Origin: Sutterella sp. AM11-39
Lineage (GTDB): Bacteria > Pseudomonadota > Gammaproteobacteria > Burkholderiales > Burkholderiaceae_F
Reading direction: 5' to 3'
Assembly: GCF_003472385.1 (NCBI RefSeq)
Contig: NZ_QRLV01000001.1
Span: forward strand, 248,001-312,000
DNA: 64,000 bases
Shown piece by piece: positions 27,975 through 37,326 of this stretch. Both the position numbers and the translations under genes were made by a program. Position 1 is the first letter of the stretch. Each line of letters starts with the position of its first letter. The notes under the pieces are model-generated. The model did no database searches. It saw only the letters and a list, made by a program, of their open reading frames with translations, and was not told where the DNA came from.

Positions 27975-28970
27975 ATGTCCTCCAGCATTGCGATCACTAC
28001 CGGAGAGCCTGCGGGCATCGGTCCGGAAATCAGCGTCAAAGCGGTCTTTACCGGTCGCGTCAAGTCACCCGTCACGCTCATCGGCGACAAAAAGCTTTTG
28101 ATCAAGACGTCCGAGAAACTGGGCTTTGGCTCCATCTTTCCGGACTGGGTGAAGTTCGAGCACGTGCCGCTTGCGCATCCTGCCGTGCCAGGGCAGCTTG
28201 ACGTTGCCAACGCCCCCTACGTCGTCGAAACCCTGCGACGCGCCGCACAAGGCGCTCAGGACGGCACCTACAGCGCTGTGGTAACGGCTCCGGTGCAAAA
28301 AAGCATCATCATAGAAGCAGGCATTCCGTTTACGGGACACACCGAATTTTTCCAGCAGTTTGCAGGCGTTGACCGCGTGGTCATGATGCTCACATCGGGC
28401 ACAAGCCAGCAGGCTCTGCGCGTGGCGCTGGTGACAACGCACTTACCTCTGCAACAGATTCCCGCGGCCATCACCGACGAAGCGCTCGACAAGACGCTTG
28501 CGATTTGCGCACATGCGTTGCATCAGGACTTCGGCATTGAGCGTCCGCGCATCGCCGTCACGGGCCTAAACCCGCACGCGGGAGAATCCGGCCACATGGG
28601 CCGCGAAGAAATCGAACGCATTGCGCCTGCGATTGAACGCGCCAAGGCTACGGTTCATTCCGCCGAATTTTCAGGTCCGTGGCCGGCAGACACGATTTTC
28701 GTGCCGGCTCACTCCAAAAATTTCGACTGCATCGTGTGCATGTACCATGACCAGGGACTGCCCGCTCTCAAGCGCGAGGGCTTCGGGCACGGCATCAACA
28801 TCACGCTTGGGCTGCCTTGGGTACGCACATCGGTCGATCACGGCACGGCACTGGACATTGCCGGCAGCGGCGAAGCTCACGAAGGAAGCCTTCTTGCCGC
28901 TCTTTCCATCGCACACCATATGGCGGAACGCCGCGAGAGAATCCGCGAGCTGCAGCGCCTGCTCGGTTAA
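27975..28970 (+). CDS. pdxA: 4-hydroxythreonine-4-phosphate dehydrogenase PdxA
   Basis: A 331-aa NAD-dependent enzyme of pyridoxal-5'-phosphate synthesis. It starts with AITTGEPAGIGPEI, the family signature. Metal-ligand regions PFTGHTEFF, AGESGHMGREEIE and VCMYHDQGLPALK, and the C-terminal GTALDIAGSG, are present. I chose the ATG at 27975 over a TTG inside the preceding terminator. It precedes rsmA by 30 bp, the standard surA-pdxA-rsmA order. Confidence 0.96.
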   Translation: MSSSIAITTGEPAGIGPEISVKAVFTGRVKSPVTLIGDKKLLIKTSEKLGFGSIFPDWVKFEHVPLAHPAVPGQLDVANAPYVVETLRRAAQGAQDGTYSAVVTAPVQKSIIIEAGIPFTGHTEFFQQFAGVDRVVMMLTSGTSQQALRVALVTTHLPLQQIPAAITDEALDKTLAICAHALHQDFGIERPRIAVTGLNPHAGESGHMGREEIERIAPAIERAKATVHSAEFSGPWPADTIFVPAHSKNFDCIVCMYHDQGLPALKREGFGHGINITLGLPWVRTSVDHGTALDIAGSGEAHEGSLLAALSIAHHMAERRERIRELQRLLG

Positions 28971-29000
28971 CCTACAACACGACTTTCAGAGAACACATTT

Positions 29001-29828
29001 ATGGCCAGTGAAGGACTTCAGGGACATCGCGCACGCAAACGCTTCGGGCAGAACTTTCTGCACGATCGCCATTGGATCGAGCGCATCGCCAAAGCCGTCA
29101 ACGCCACTGAAGGCGACGACATCGTCGAAATCGGCCCGGGGCAGGCAGCATTGACCCGCGAATTGATTGCGGGTGCAGGCAAAGTGCGTGCCGTAGAAAT
29201 CGACCGCGATCTCGCCGCATGGCTCAAGGAAACGTTCCCCGAGTCTCTGAGTCTGATCGAAGCCGACGCGCTCACGCTCGACTGGACGCAAGTGGCCAAA
29301 AACGACAACCTGCGCGTGGTCGGAAATCTTCCATACAACATCTCTTCACCCCTGCTCTTCAAACTTCTTGAAGCCGCCGATCACGTCAAGGATCAGCACT
29401 TCATGCTGCAAAAGGAAGTGGTCGACCGCATGGTGGCCCAGCACGGCAGCAAAACCTACGGACGTCTGTCTGTGATGCTGCAGTGGCGCTATCGCATGCA
29501 AAAACTCTTTGACGTGCCGCCGGGCGCATTCAACCCGCCGCCGAAGGTAATGAGCTCGGTCGTGCGCATGATTCCCAAGGCCAAGGAAGAGGTGCCCTCC
29601 GTCGATTTTGAACTCTTCAGTTCAGTCGTCGCCAACGCCTTCTCGCAACGTCGCAAGACAATTCGCAATGCGCTCTCGGCACTTCTTTCGGCCGAAGAAA
29701 TCGCCGCCTGCGACGTAGATCCGGGTGCGCGAGCCGAGGCGCTGCCGCTGGACGCATTTGTCCGCCTGGCGCAAAAGGCCGAAGCTCTCGGACGCAAAGC
29801 CGTCACACCCGGTACCACGGTCGACTAA
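29001..29828 (+). CDS. rsmA: 16S rRNA (adenine1518/1519-N6)-dimethyltransferase RsmA (KsgA)
   Basis: A 275-aa SAM-dependent enzyme that dimethylates two adjacent adenosines in helix 45 of 16S rRNA. It has RKRFGQNFLHD at the N-terminus, IVEIGPGQAALT (SAM motif I), and the catalytic NLPYNISSPL motif. C-terminal helical domain with FSQRRKTIRNAL. Followed by a clean terminator. Confidence 0.97.
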   Translation: MASEGLQGHRARKRFGQNFLHDRHWIERIAKAVNATEGDDIVEIGPGQAALTRELIAGAGKVRAVEIDRDLAAWLKETFPESLSLIEADALTLDWTQVAKNDNLRVVGNLPYNISSPLLFKLLEAADHVKDQHFMLQKEVVDRMVAQHGSKTYGRLSVMLQWRYRMQKLFDVPPGAFNPPPKVMSSVVRMIPKAKEEVPSVDFELFSSVVANAFSQRRKTIRNALSALLSAEEIAACDVDPGARAEALPLDAFVRLAQKAEALGRKAVTPGTTVD

Positions 29829-29847
29829 ATCGAGCGTGTGTTTCTGC

Positions 29848-29886
29848 AGAAGGTTTGTCGTATTACCGCGACAAGCCTTCTTTTTT
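29848..29886 (+). terminator. Rho-independent terminator of rsmA
   Basis: 11-bp stem AAGGTTTGTCG/CGACAAGCCTT (one G-T pair), 8-nt loop, then TTCTTTTTT. Confidence 0.85.
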
Positions 29887-29939
29887 CTCGGCAGAATGTG
29901 GGCACTGTATTCAATATTCACTCTGGAAGGATTCCCACT

Positions 29940-31067
29940 ATGGTTCACGTCAATCCGCCGTATCGCTGCGATGTCGTCGGCAGCTTTCTGCGTCCCAAAA
30001 CCGTGGCGCAGGCCCGCGTCAAATTCTCCTGCGGTCAGATCAGCAAGGAAGAACTCACAGCCATTGAAGACGCCGAAATCAAGAAGCTCATTGCCAAGGA
30101 ACGTGAAAACGGCTTGAGCGCCGTCACCGATGGCGAGTTTCGCCGAGCATACTGGCATTTGGACTTTCTGGCGTCTCTCGGCGGTATTCGTCACGTCAAA
30201 GCCGAGGCCTGGTCGGTGCATTTCGAAGGTCATCAGCCCAAAGCCGAGACCATCGTGATTGCCGACAGAATCCGTTTTCCGGAAAACCATCCGTTTTTGG
30301 AGGCATTCGATCGTCTGAAGGCTCTGGCCGGCGATGCGCCCATCAAGTTCACAATTCCTTCGCCTTCGATGCTGCACCTGATTTGCTGCGTGCGCGAAGA
30401 AAACTATGAGGCCATTGATCTTTACAAGGGCAACGACGACAAACTTTTTGCCGATATCGCCCAGACCTGGAAGGACGCCATGCTCGCGCTCTACGCCAAA
30501 GGCTGCCGTTATCTGCAGTTTGACGACACGAGTTGGGGCGAGTTTTGCTCGCAGGAAAAACGCTCCGCCTACGCCGCACGCGGCATCGATGTCGACACCG
30601 TCGGCCGCAAGTATGTCGCCTGCATCAACGAAATTCTTGAAGCCAAACCTGAAGATATGACCGTGACGATGCATATCTGCCGCGGCAACTTCCGCTCCAC
30701 GTGGTTTAGCTCCGGCGGCTATGAGCCGGTGGCCGAAAATCTCTTCGGCAACTGCCGCGTCGACGGTTTCTTCCTGGAATACGACACGGAACGCGCCGGC
30801 GGTTTTGAACCGTTGCGCTTCATCAAAGATCAGACGGTTGTACTCGGCTTGATCACGAGCAAATTCCCCGAACTTGAGGACAAGGAAGCCATCAAAGCTC
30901 GCATTCAGGAAGCTTCCAAATATGTACCGCTCGAACGCCTGTGCCTGTCTCCGCAGTGCGGCTTCTCGTCGACCGAAGAAGGCAACATCATGACCGAGGA
31001 GCAGCAATGGGCCAAGGTGCGCCTTGTGCGTGACATCGCCCGTGAGGTTTGGGCCGACGCGAGCTAA
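29940..31067 (+). CDS. Core-MetE-like cobalamin-independent methyltransferase
   Basis: A 375-aa protein matching only the C-terminal catalytic barrel of cobalamin-independent methionine synthase (MetE), as in the YxjG/YxjH group. It starts CDVVGSFLRP. Candidate zinc ligands: His and Cys in MHICRGN (about residues 244-246) and Cys in LSPQCGF (about residue 343). An acidic TDGEFRR and LQFDDTSWGEF line the expected homocysteine site. It lacks the N-terminal MetE domain, so the methyl donor may not be methyl-THF-polyglutamate. GGAAGG precedes the ATG at 29940; longer frames run into the terminator. Confidence 0.82.
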   Translation: MVHVNPPYRCDVVGSFLRPKTVAQARVKFSCGQISKEELTAIEDAEIKKLIAKERENGLSAVTDGEFRRAYWHLDFLASLGGIRHVKAEAWSVHFEGHQPKAETIVIADRIRFPENHPFLEAFDRLKALAGDAPIKFTIPSPSMLHLICCVREENYEAIDLYKGNDDKLFADIAQTWKDAMLALYAKGCRYLQFDDTSWGEFCSQEKRSAYAARGIDVDTVGRKYVACINEILEAKPEDMTVTMHICRGNFRSTWFSSGGYEPVAENLFGNCRVDGFFLEYDTERAGGFEPLRFIKDQTVVLGLITSKFPELEDKEAIKARIQEASKYVPLERLCLSPQCGFSSTEEGNIMTEEQQWAKVRLVRDIAREVWADAS

Positions 31068-31084
31068 AGACTATTGGTCTCAGA

Positions 31085-31131
31085 CAAAAAACGCACGGTC
31101 ATAAAAATGTGAGCGTGCGTTTTCTTTTTTT
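31085..31131. terminator. Bidirectional terminator between MetE-like and SGNH genes
   Basis: Stem AAAACGCACG/CGTGCGTTTT with a 16-nt loop. A T run follows on the + strand (TTTTCTTTTTTTG) and an A run precedes it, so it can end both convergent genes. Confidence 0.85.
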
Positions 31132-31141
31132 GTCAGCCGAA

Positions 31142-31900
31142 TCAGCGAGCCATCATTTCGCGGACCTTGCCCGCCACCGCTTTGCCGAGAAGTTCGTGCT
31201 CGTGTGCAGACAAATGCACCTTGTCGGGTTGATCAGGCATGCCCACAACAGCCCCGCCGTCGAAATACTCGGCGCCGGCAGTTCGTACTGCCTTTTCAAT
31301 CACAGGACCCCAAGCTTTGGTCTTGGCAAGTGCTCCGGCAAAGAAGTCCCCGTAGGGCGTGTTGTCGCCGTCGAGTTCCGGCGGCAAAACAATCAGAACA
31401 CGAGGCGGCTTATAGGCGGTACGCCGCTGCCACTCTCCGCTTTTGATGCAATTCGTGAGATTGACCAGTCCCTGCGCGATCTCTTTCGGACCGCGATGAT
31501 GCCCTGCTTTCAGATCGTTGGAGCCGAGCATAACGATAACCAGATCAACGGGCATGTTGGCCGAGAGTGCGGCAGGTAACGTAGTCAGTCCGTTATAGGT
31601 CTCGCCAGGAATTTTGCCGCTGCCCGGACTTTCCGGCTCATCGACATCCGTCGTGCGGCCGCCGAGTGCGTCGACTTCCAAATGGTATTTATTGCCAAGC
31701 TCCCGATTCATGAAATAGGGCCAGGTTTCATCAACGGGCAGACGTGAAACGATCTGCGTCTTGGGTTCGTAGACCCAGCCGAATGTATTGGAGTCGCCGT
31801 AGACAAAAATTGTCGGTTTTTGCTGAGCTGCAACGACGGAGCATGAAAGAAAAGCAGTCACCGCAATCGCGGTTGCTTTGAAGCGAAGAGAAACGGACAT
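31142..31900 (-). CDS. Secreted SGNH/GDSL-family esterase
   Basis: A 252-aa hydrolase with a signal peptide ending near CSVVAAQ. Block I VYGDSNTFG holds the nucleophile Ser, block II LGGRTT, block III MLGSNDLK, and block V DKVHLSAHEH supplies the Asp/His. It resembles arylesterase/lysophospholipase-type periplasmic esterases (TesA relatives), but substrate cannot be assigned. Convergent with the MetE-like gene. The 31901-32145 gap upstream shows no gene. Confidence 0.85.
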   Translation of the reverse strand: MSVSLRFKATAIAVTAFLSCSVVAAQQKPTIFVYGDSNTFGWVYEPKTQIVSRLPVDETWPYFMNRELGNKYHLEVDALGGRTTDVDEPESPGSGKIPGETYNGLTTLPAALSANMPVDLVIVMLGSNDLKAGHHRGPKEIAQGLVNLTNCIKSGEWQRRTAYKPPRVLIVLPPELDGDNTPYGDFFAGALAKTKAWGPVIEKAVRTAGAEYFDGGAVVGMPDQPDKVHLSAHEHELLGKAVAGKVREMMAR

Positions 31901-32145
31901 GAAATACCCTCCGACAGTAAATCAAGGGAGGAGTTTAACGCTCGGATCTCTTCAGTCTTGAGGTAACAAACACCTGTGGTAAGAAAGCTAGTCACAAAGG
32001 CAAAAAAGTGAACTTGGTCAGTCGCTTCTTGGAACAAAGAAACAAAAGTCCTTCGCAGGCCTGTTGTCGGATGTGTTGTGGTATCTGCATGCTTTGGATC
32101 CCATTGGCATCCAAAAATCCGAGACCACTTCAAAGACGGCAGATA

Positions 32146-32170
32146 CAAAAAAACCACCGCGAGGGTGGTT
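32146..32170 (-). terminator. Terminator after tRNA-Phe
   Basis: Minus strand ACCACC-CTCGC-GGTGGT hairpin followed by seven T residues, 13 bp after the tRNA 3' end. Confidence 0.8.
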
Positions 32171-32182
32171 CTTCAGCAGAAC

Positions 32183-32258
32183 TGGTGGCCAGGGACGGAA
32201 TCGAACCGCCGACACGCGGATTTTCAATCCGCTGCTCTACCAACTGAGCTACCTGGCC
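32183..32258 (-). tRNA. tRNA-Phe (anticodon GAA)
   Basis: 76-nt cloverleaf with encoded CCA. Acceptor GGCCAGG pairs with CCTGGCC. D-loop AGCTCAGTTGGTAGAGC, anticodon stem-loop GCGGATTGAAAATCCGC with GAA, and T-arm GGCGGTTCGATTCCGTC are all standard. It has its own terminator. Confidence 0.97.
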
Positions 32259-32465
32259 AACAGAGAAGCGCAACTATATAGGCTAATTTGGAAATTTGCA
32301 AGTGCCCGGCTGAAATTTCTCTCCGCCTTAAGTTTTTCAAAACATTTCTGAAGCATAATCCGCGCTATCTTAAGATCAACCAGTAGACGTATACGAAGAA
32401 CCGCGCCCTTGGGGAAGAAGAACAACAAACCTCAATCGGCAGACGAATTCGTTGTTATTGACCCC

Positions 32466-33749
32466 ATGCAGTTGCTTTGTCTCGGCCTTAACCATAAGAC
32501 CGCTCCGCTTGCGGTGCGTGAGCGCGTTGCCTTCGGTCCTGAAGATACCGGAGAAACCGTCGCTCTCATCAAAACCCGCTTGGCTTCCGCGGATGCCGGC
32601 GGTGTCACGGAAGCCATGATTCTGTCGACCTGCAACCGCACGGAAATCTATTGCGCGGCAGTCGACACCAAGCGTGCCGCTGATTCCGTTCTTGAGCTCA
32701 TCGAAGAACTCAAGGGCGTGCGCACGACCGATCTTCAACCGCATGTATACGTCTACGAACAGTGCGAAGCGGCTCGTCATGTCTTTCGTGTGGTTTCGGG
32801 CATCGACTCGATGGTACTCGGCGAGACGCAGATCGTCGGCCAATTCAAAAAAGCCGTGGCGACAGCCCGTGACGTCAAGGGTTTGGGCTTGATGCTCAAC
32901 CACCTCTTCCAGGATGCGTTTACCGTTGCCAAAGAAGTGCGCTCGAGTACGGCCATCGGCTCCAACTCCGTGAGTCTTGCCGCAGCTGCCGTGCGTCTGT
33001 CATTGCGTCTGTTCGGCAACCTGTCCGACTCAAACGTGCTGTTTGTGGGCGCCGGCGAAATGATCGAACTCTGTGCCGCCCATTTCTCGGCACAGCAGCC
33101 CCGCTCAATTACCGTGGCCAACCGTTCGCTCGAACGCGGCCAGAACCTCGCAGCACGTTACAACGGCAAAGCCATGAAGTTGCAAGACCTGCCGCAGGTG
33201 ATCAGCAACTTCGACATCATTGTGTCGTGTACGGCTTCCGCCCTTCCCATCATCGGCTTGGGCATGATTGAGCGCGCCGTCAAAGAACGTCGCCATCGTC
33301 CGATCTGCATCGTTGACTTGGCCGTGCCGCGCGACGTGGAAGCTGAAGTCTCCCGTCTGGACGACGTCTACGTCTACAGCATGGATGAACTCGGCGCCGT
33401 CGTCGAATCCGGCAAAGAAAGCCGCAAGGCCGCTGTAGTCAAAGCCGAAGTGATCATCTCGATGCGCGTGCAGGCTTTTGAAAAATGGCTTGAGATGCGT
33501 GCAGCCGTGCCCGCCATCGCCCGCATCCGCAACCGCGCGGAAAAGGCCCGAGAAGAATTGACGCAAAAAGCAATCAAGCAGATTGAAAAGGGCGCAGACC
33601 CAGCCGTCGTGATTGACCTCTTCGGCAAAGCCTTCATGCATAAGCTTCTGCATGATCCCACCGTGCTTTTGCGTAATGCCGAAGGTCTGACCAGTGAAGA
33701 GCGCGAGCATATGACGATGATTGTGGGCCACTTCTTCGGACCTCGCTAA
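32466..33749 (+). CDS. hemA: Glutamyl-tRNA reductase
   Basis: A 427-aa NADPH enzyme that starts C5-pathway heme synthesis. N-terminal LCLGLNHKTAPLAVRE, catalytic Cys in STCNRTEIY (about residue 53), ETQIVGQFKKA and the NADPH-domain VGAGEMIEL are present. I chose the ATG at 32466, which gives the canonical N-terminus; an in-frame TTG at 32409 adds 19 unlikely residues. First of the hemA-prfA-prmC cluster, though a hairpin follows. Confidence 0.96.
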   Translation: MQLLCLGLNHKTAPLAVRERVAFGPEDTGETVALIKTRLASADAGGVTEAMILSTCNRTEIYCAAVDTKRAADSVLELIEELKGVRTTDLQPHVYVYEQCEAARHVFRVVSGIDSMVLGETQIVGQFKKAVATARDVKGLGLMLNHLFQDAFTVAKEVRSSTAIGSNSVSLAAAAVRLSLRLFGNLSDSNVLFVGAGEMIELCAAHFSAQQPRSITVANRSLERGQNLAARYNGKAMKLQDLPQVISNFDIIVSCTASALPIIGLGMIERAVKERRHRPICIVDLAVPRDVEAEVSRLDDVYVYSMDELGAVVESGKESRKAAVVKAEVIISMRVQAFEKWLEMRAAVPAIARIRNRAEKAREELTQKAIKQIEKGADPAVVIDLFGKAFMHKLLHDPTVLLRNAEGLTSEEREHMTMIVGHFFGPR

Positions 33750-33776
33750 AATTCCTCTTTTTTCAGAGACAAGCAA

Positions 33777-33812
33777 CGGACGCGTACAATTTCAGTCGCG
33801 TCCGCTTTCTTT
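33777..33812 (+). terminator. Hairpin between hemA and prfA
   Basis: GGACGCG/CGCGTCC stem with a 12-nt loop, then GCTTTCTTT. It also contains TACAAT in the loop, so it could instead overlap a prfA promoter. Confidence 0.5.
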
Positions 33813-33875
33813 AGCGATTTCCTCATACGAATTTTCCCTGGCCGTCTGAAATACCCGGCCGTTCTTTTTTGTGCC

Positions 33876-34958
33876 ATGAAAGAAAACATCCGCGCCAAGC
33901 TTCTCGGTCTTTGCCGTCGTCTTGAAGAACTCGATGCCATGCTCGCAGCACCTGTTGCAGCAGACGACATGAAGCGCTTCACGGAACTTTCGCGCGAACG
34001 CGCCGAAATCGAACCGGTTGTTCTCAAGACCAAGGAATACGAACAGACGCTCGAGGACATCGCTACGGCCGAAGAAATGGCCAAGGATCCCGAAGTCGCC
34101 GAATTTGCCCGCGAAGAAATGCTCGCTGGCAAGAAAAAGCTCGAAGAACTCGAACAGGACCTGCAAATTTTGCTTCTGCCGCGCGACCCGGACGACAATA
34201 AGAACACTTTCCTTGAAATCCGTGCCGGCACGGGAGGCGAAGAGTCGGCACTGTTTGCGGGCGACCTGCTGCGCATGTACATGCGCTACGCGGAACGCAG
34301 CGGTTGGCGCGTGGAAATCGTCAGCAAGAGCGACTCGGATCTCGGCGGCTACCGTGAAGTCATCTGCCGAATCATCGGTGAAGGTGCATACAGCCGACTG
34401 AAATTCGAGTCCGGCGGCCACCGCGTGCAGCGCGTGCCGGAAACAGAAGCTCAGGGCCGCGTGCACACTTCGGCCTGTACGGTTGCCGTCATGCCCGAAG
34501 CCGACGAAGTAGAAGCCGTCAAGATCAATCCGCAGGATCTGCGCATTGACGTATACCGCGCTTCCGGCGCCGGCGGCCAGCACGTGCAGAAAACAGACTC
34601 TGCCGTCCGCATCACGCACTTGCCCACGGGGCTTGTAGTCGAATGTCAGGACGAACGTAGCCAGCGCCAAAACAAGGAACGCGCCATGAGCGTTCTGGCC
34701 AGCCGCCTCTACGCCATGGAAGTTGAGAAGCGCCGCAGTGAAGAAGCAAGCACTCGCAAGAGCCTAATCGGCAGCGGCGACCGCAGCGAACGCATTCGCA
34801 CCTACAACTACCCGCAGGGCCGCGTCACCGACCACCGCATCAATCTGACGCTCTACAAGCTCGGTGCGATTATGGACGGCGACCTTGATGAAATTCTGAC
34901 CGCGCTTCAAAACGAACATCGCGCCGAACTGCTCGCCGCGATGGGAGAAAACGCGTGA
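33876..34958 (+). CDS. prfA: Peptide chain release factor 1
   Basis: A 360-aa class I release factor reading UAA and UAG. The peptidyl-hydrolysis motif [15 protein letters not shown] (GGQ, about residue 233) is present. It is the RF1 type by context with prmC and by lack of the prfB frameshift site. N-terminal coiled-coil domain is complete. Its stop overlaps prmC by 4 bp (ATGA-type coupling, here with a GTG start), linking RF1 with the enzyme that methylates its GGQ glutamine. Confidence 0.97.
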   Translation: MKENIRAKLLGLCRRLEELDAMLAAPVAADDMKRFTELSRERAEIEPVVLKTKEYEQTLEDIATAEEMAKDPEVAEFAREEMLAGKKKLEELEQDLQILLLPRDPDDNKNTFLEIRAGTGGEESALFAGDLLRMYMRYAERSGWRVEIVSKSDSDLGGYREVICRIIGEGAYSRLKFESGGHRVQRVPETEAQGRVHTSACTVAVMPEADEVEAVKINPQDLRIDVYRASGAGGQHVQKTDSAVRITHLPTGLVVECQDERSQRQNKERAMSVLASRLYAMEVEKRRSEEASTRKSLIGSGDRSERIRTYNYPQGRVTDHRINLTLYKLGAIMDGDLDEILTALQNEHRAELLAAMGENA

Positions 34959-35764
34959 CGACGGTTGCGCAGGGCTTGTTTCAGGCCGTAGGACGCGTTT
35001 CCCGTTCGGAAGCGCGACTGCTGCTTGCAACAACCATCCGCAAACCCAAAGAATTTCTCATCGCACATCCGGAATATTCCCTCACGGACGAAGAAGTCTC
35101 GCTTTTTGACTCCTGTCTGCAACGCGCCCAGGCCGGAGAACCCATTCCCTACATTGTGGGCACGCAAGAGTTCTGGGGACGCCCCTTTCACGTCACGCCC
35201 GCCACGCTCATTCCGCGTCCGGACACCGAAACGCTCATCGAAGAGGCTCTGGCATTTCTCCAGAATCTTGAAGCGCCCCGTGTTCTTGATCTCGGCACCG
35301 GAAGCGGCTGCATTGCCGTGACGATTGCGCTTGACTGTCCCAAGGCTCAAGTCTGGGCCTGCGACAAAAGCAAGGATGCCCTGATCGTCGCCAAAGGCAA
35401 CGCCGAAGCATTCGGCGCCAAAGTGACGTTTGTCGAAAGCAACTGGTTTAGCGCCTTTGCCGACGAGAAATTCGATCTCATCGTCTCCAACCCTCCTTAC
35501 ATCGAAGAAAACGACGAACACCTCAAGGCACTTCGCTTTGAACCCATCAGCGCGCTCACGTCCGGCACCGACGGACTGGACGACATTCGAATTCTGGCGG
35601 CTGATGCGCCTAAACATCTCCGCGAACACGGCAGCATCATTGTTGAGCACGGCTACAATCAAGGAGAATTGGTCGCTGCAATTTTCCGGTCGACGGGCTT
35701 TGCGTCCGTGCGTACGGTGCGCGACCTCGGGGACAATCCACGGCTTTGCTGCGCCACGCTCTAA
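34955..35764 (+). CDS. prmC: Release-factor glutamine methyltransferase PrmC
   Basis: A 269-aa SAM-dependent N5-glutamine methyltransferase that modifies the GGQ motif of RF1/RF2. Helical N-domain, then [16 protein letters not shown] (motif I) and the catalytic [10 protein letters not shown] (NPPY motif, about residue 183). GTG start overlapping prfA by 4 bp. Confidence 0.96.
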   Translation: MTTVAQGLFQAVGRVSRSEARLLLATTIRKPKEFLIAHPEYSLTDEEVSLFDSCLQRAQAGEPIPYIVGTQEFWGRPFHVTPATLIPRPDTETLIEEALAFLQNLEAPRVLDLGTGSGCIAVTIALDCPKAQVWACDKSKDALIVAKGNAEAFGAKVTFVESNWFSAFADEKFDLIVSNPPYIEENDEHLKALRFEPISALTSGTDGLDDIRILAADAPKHLREHGSIIVEHGYNQGELVAAIFRSTGFASVRTVRDLGDNPRLCCATL

Positions 35765-35826
35765 AACCCTGTTTTCGGGCGTTGGCGGCGCGCAACGCCG
35801 TCTTCTTTTGAAAGGACGAACCGAAA

Positions 35827-36468
35827 ATGGAAATCTTGAAGTTGCTCCAAGAGCGTCACACCACCAAAAAATACGACGCTTCCCGCAAAATCAGCGACGC
35901 CGATTTCGATCTGCTGTTGGAGTCGCTGCGCCTGGCCCCTTCTTCCGTCAACTCTCAGCCCTGGGAGTTCTTCATTGCCGACACGAAGGAAGCTAAAGAA
36001 AAGCTTCTGCCTGCCATCGCCGACTTCAACCATAGCCGCGTGACGGATTCCGATCGTTTGATCGGCTGCGCCATTCACACCGATCTGGATGAAACCTACA
36101 TGCAGGATCTGGACGATCAGGAAGAAACCGACGGCCGCTACCAGGATCCCGCCTACAAGGTTGACAATGGTCAGCGTCGTCGCTTCTTCGTCGGCAAATA
36201 TCGCGATGCCGGCGAAATCGCCTGTTGGGCCGGTAAGCAAGCCTACATTGCTCAGGGCTTCCTGCTCTACACCGCAGCCGCTCTCGGCATTCATTCCACG
36301 CCGATCGAAGGTTGGGACGCCGACAAGGTTGACGAAATTCTCGGCTTGCGCGAAAAGGGCATGCACGCCCAGTACGCCGTAGCGCTCGGATACGGCGCTG
36401 CCGACGACCACAATGCTGCTCGCCCGAAGTCACGCTGGCCGGCTCAGCGCATCTTCCACAAACTTTAA
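35827..36468 (+). CDS. Nitroreductase-family FMN protein (NfsB-like)
   Basis: A 213-aa FMN-dependent NAD(P)H oxidoreductase. N-terminal RHTTKKYD and RLAPSSVNSQPWEF are family FMN-binding segments; C-terminal AVALGYG fits as well. Length fits the NfsB/dihydropteridine-reductase type that reduces nitroaromatics and quinones. Physiological substrate unknown. AAAGGA lies 12 nt before the ATG. Confidence 0.88.
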   Translation: MEILKLLQERHTTKKYDASRKISDADFDLLLESLRLAPSSVNSQPWEFFIADTKEAKEKLLPAIADFNHSRVTDSDRLIGCAIHTDLDETYMQDLDDQEETDGRYQDPAYKVDNGQRRRFFVGKYRDAGEIACWAGKQAYIAQGFLLYTAAALGIHSTPIEGWDADKVDEILGLREKGMHAQYAVALGYGAADDHNAARPKSRWPAQRIFHKL

Positions 36469-36526
36469 CCCTATCCGCACAAGCGCTCAGCGATCTCACG
36501 CTGCGCTCGCCAAGGTTCGTCCCGAC

Positions 36527-37267
36527 ATGCATATTCGTGAACTGATTCAACTGCTCGACAGCATTCTCGATCCGTCTTCTTACCGCGACTACGCGCCCAA
36601 CGGCCTGCAGGTGCAGGGCAGCCGCGACGTCAAACGTCTGGTGACCGGCGTCACCGCCTCGCTTGATCTCATCGAAGCGGCCGCCGCTCAAGGCGCCGAC
36701 GCCGTTCTTGTGCACCACGGCTGGTTCTGGAAGGGCGAAGAAGCGCGGATCACCGGTATTCGATACCAACGCATCTCCCGTCTGATCGAAAGCGGTATGC
36801 ACCTCATTGGCTACCACCTGCCGCTTGACGATCATCCAGAAATCGGCAACAACGCATTGCTCGGAAAAGCCCTGGGCCTTTCGGGCGACATGCGCTTCGG
36901 CGATTACGGCTGGTCGGCACCATGCGACTGCGCGATAACGGTGCCGGACCTCGCCGACCGACTTGAAACTCTTTTAAACCGCAAACCGCTTGTCTTGGGA
37001 CCGCAACAGGGTGAAATCCGACGCATCGGTTGGTGTACGGGCGCAGCGCAGGACTTGATCGAAGAGGCTGCCGCCATCGGCTGCGACTGCTTCATTTCGG
37101 GAGAAGTGAGCGAGCGCACTTTCCACCAGGCCAAGGAACTCGGCATCACCTACTTTGCTTGCGGACACCACGCTACCGAACGCTTCGGCGTGCGCGCTCT
37201 GGGCGAACGAATCGCCACTGAAACGGACATAGACGTCACATTCATCGACATCGATAATCCCGTTTGA
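36527..37267 (+). CDS. Nif3-like dinuclear metal centre protein (YbgI family)
   Basis: A 246-aa Nif3/YbgI family protein. Metal-binding motifs: VHHGWFW (HHG) and HLPLDDHPEIGNN in the N-terminal half, and ACGHHATERFGV near the C-terminus. YbgI forms a hexameric toroid with a di-metal site. Its role is debated (possibly cyclohydrolase or metal chaperone). I chose the ATG at 36527 because the protein then starts MHIRELIQLLDSIL; a longer frame overlaps the nitroreductase. Confidence 0.9.
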   Translation: MHIRELIQLLDSILDPSSYRDYAPNGLQVQGSRDVKRLVTGVTASLDLIEAAAAQGADAVLVHHGWFWKGEEARITGIRYQRISRLIESGMHLIGYHLPLDDHPEIGNNALLGKALGLSGDMRFGDYGWSAPCDCAITVPDLADRLETLLNRKPLVLGPQQGEIRRIGWCTGAAQDLIEEAAAIGCDCFISGEVSERTFHQAKELGITYFACGHHATERFGVRALGERIATETDIDVTFIDIDNPV

Positions 37268-37290
37268 TCAACACGCAGACAACCTCTCTG

Positions 37291-37326
37291 AGCCTCTGTC
37301 AGGACTTCTTGGCAGAGGCCTCTTTC
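37291..37326 (+). terminator. Possible terminator of the Nif3-like gene
   Basis: GAGCCTCTG/CAGAGGCCTC stem, then TTTC, overlapping the 3' end of convergent mscL. Confidence 0.45.

Noticed and set aside
22084..32378. Repeated 13-mer TATCTTAAGATCA at 22084-22096 and 32366-32378
   Set aside because: It contains a 10-bp palindrome and occurs twice near gene starts (upstream of the nitronate monooxygenase-like gene and of hemA), but two copies of such a simple word are not enough to call a site.
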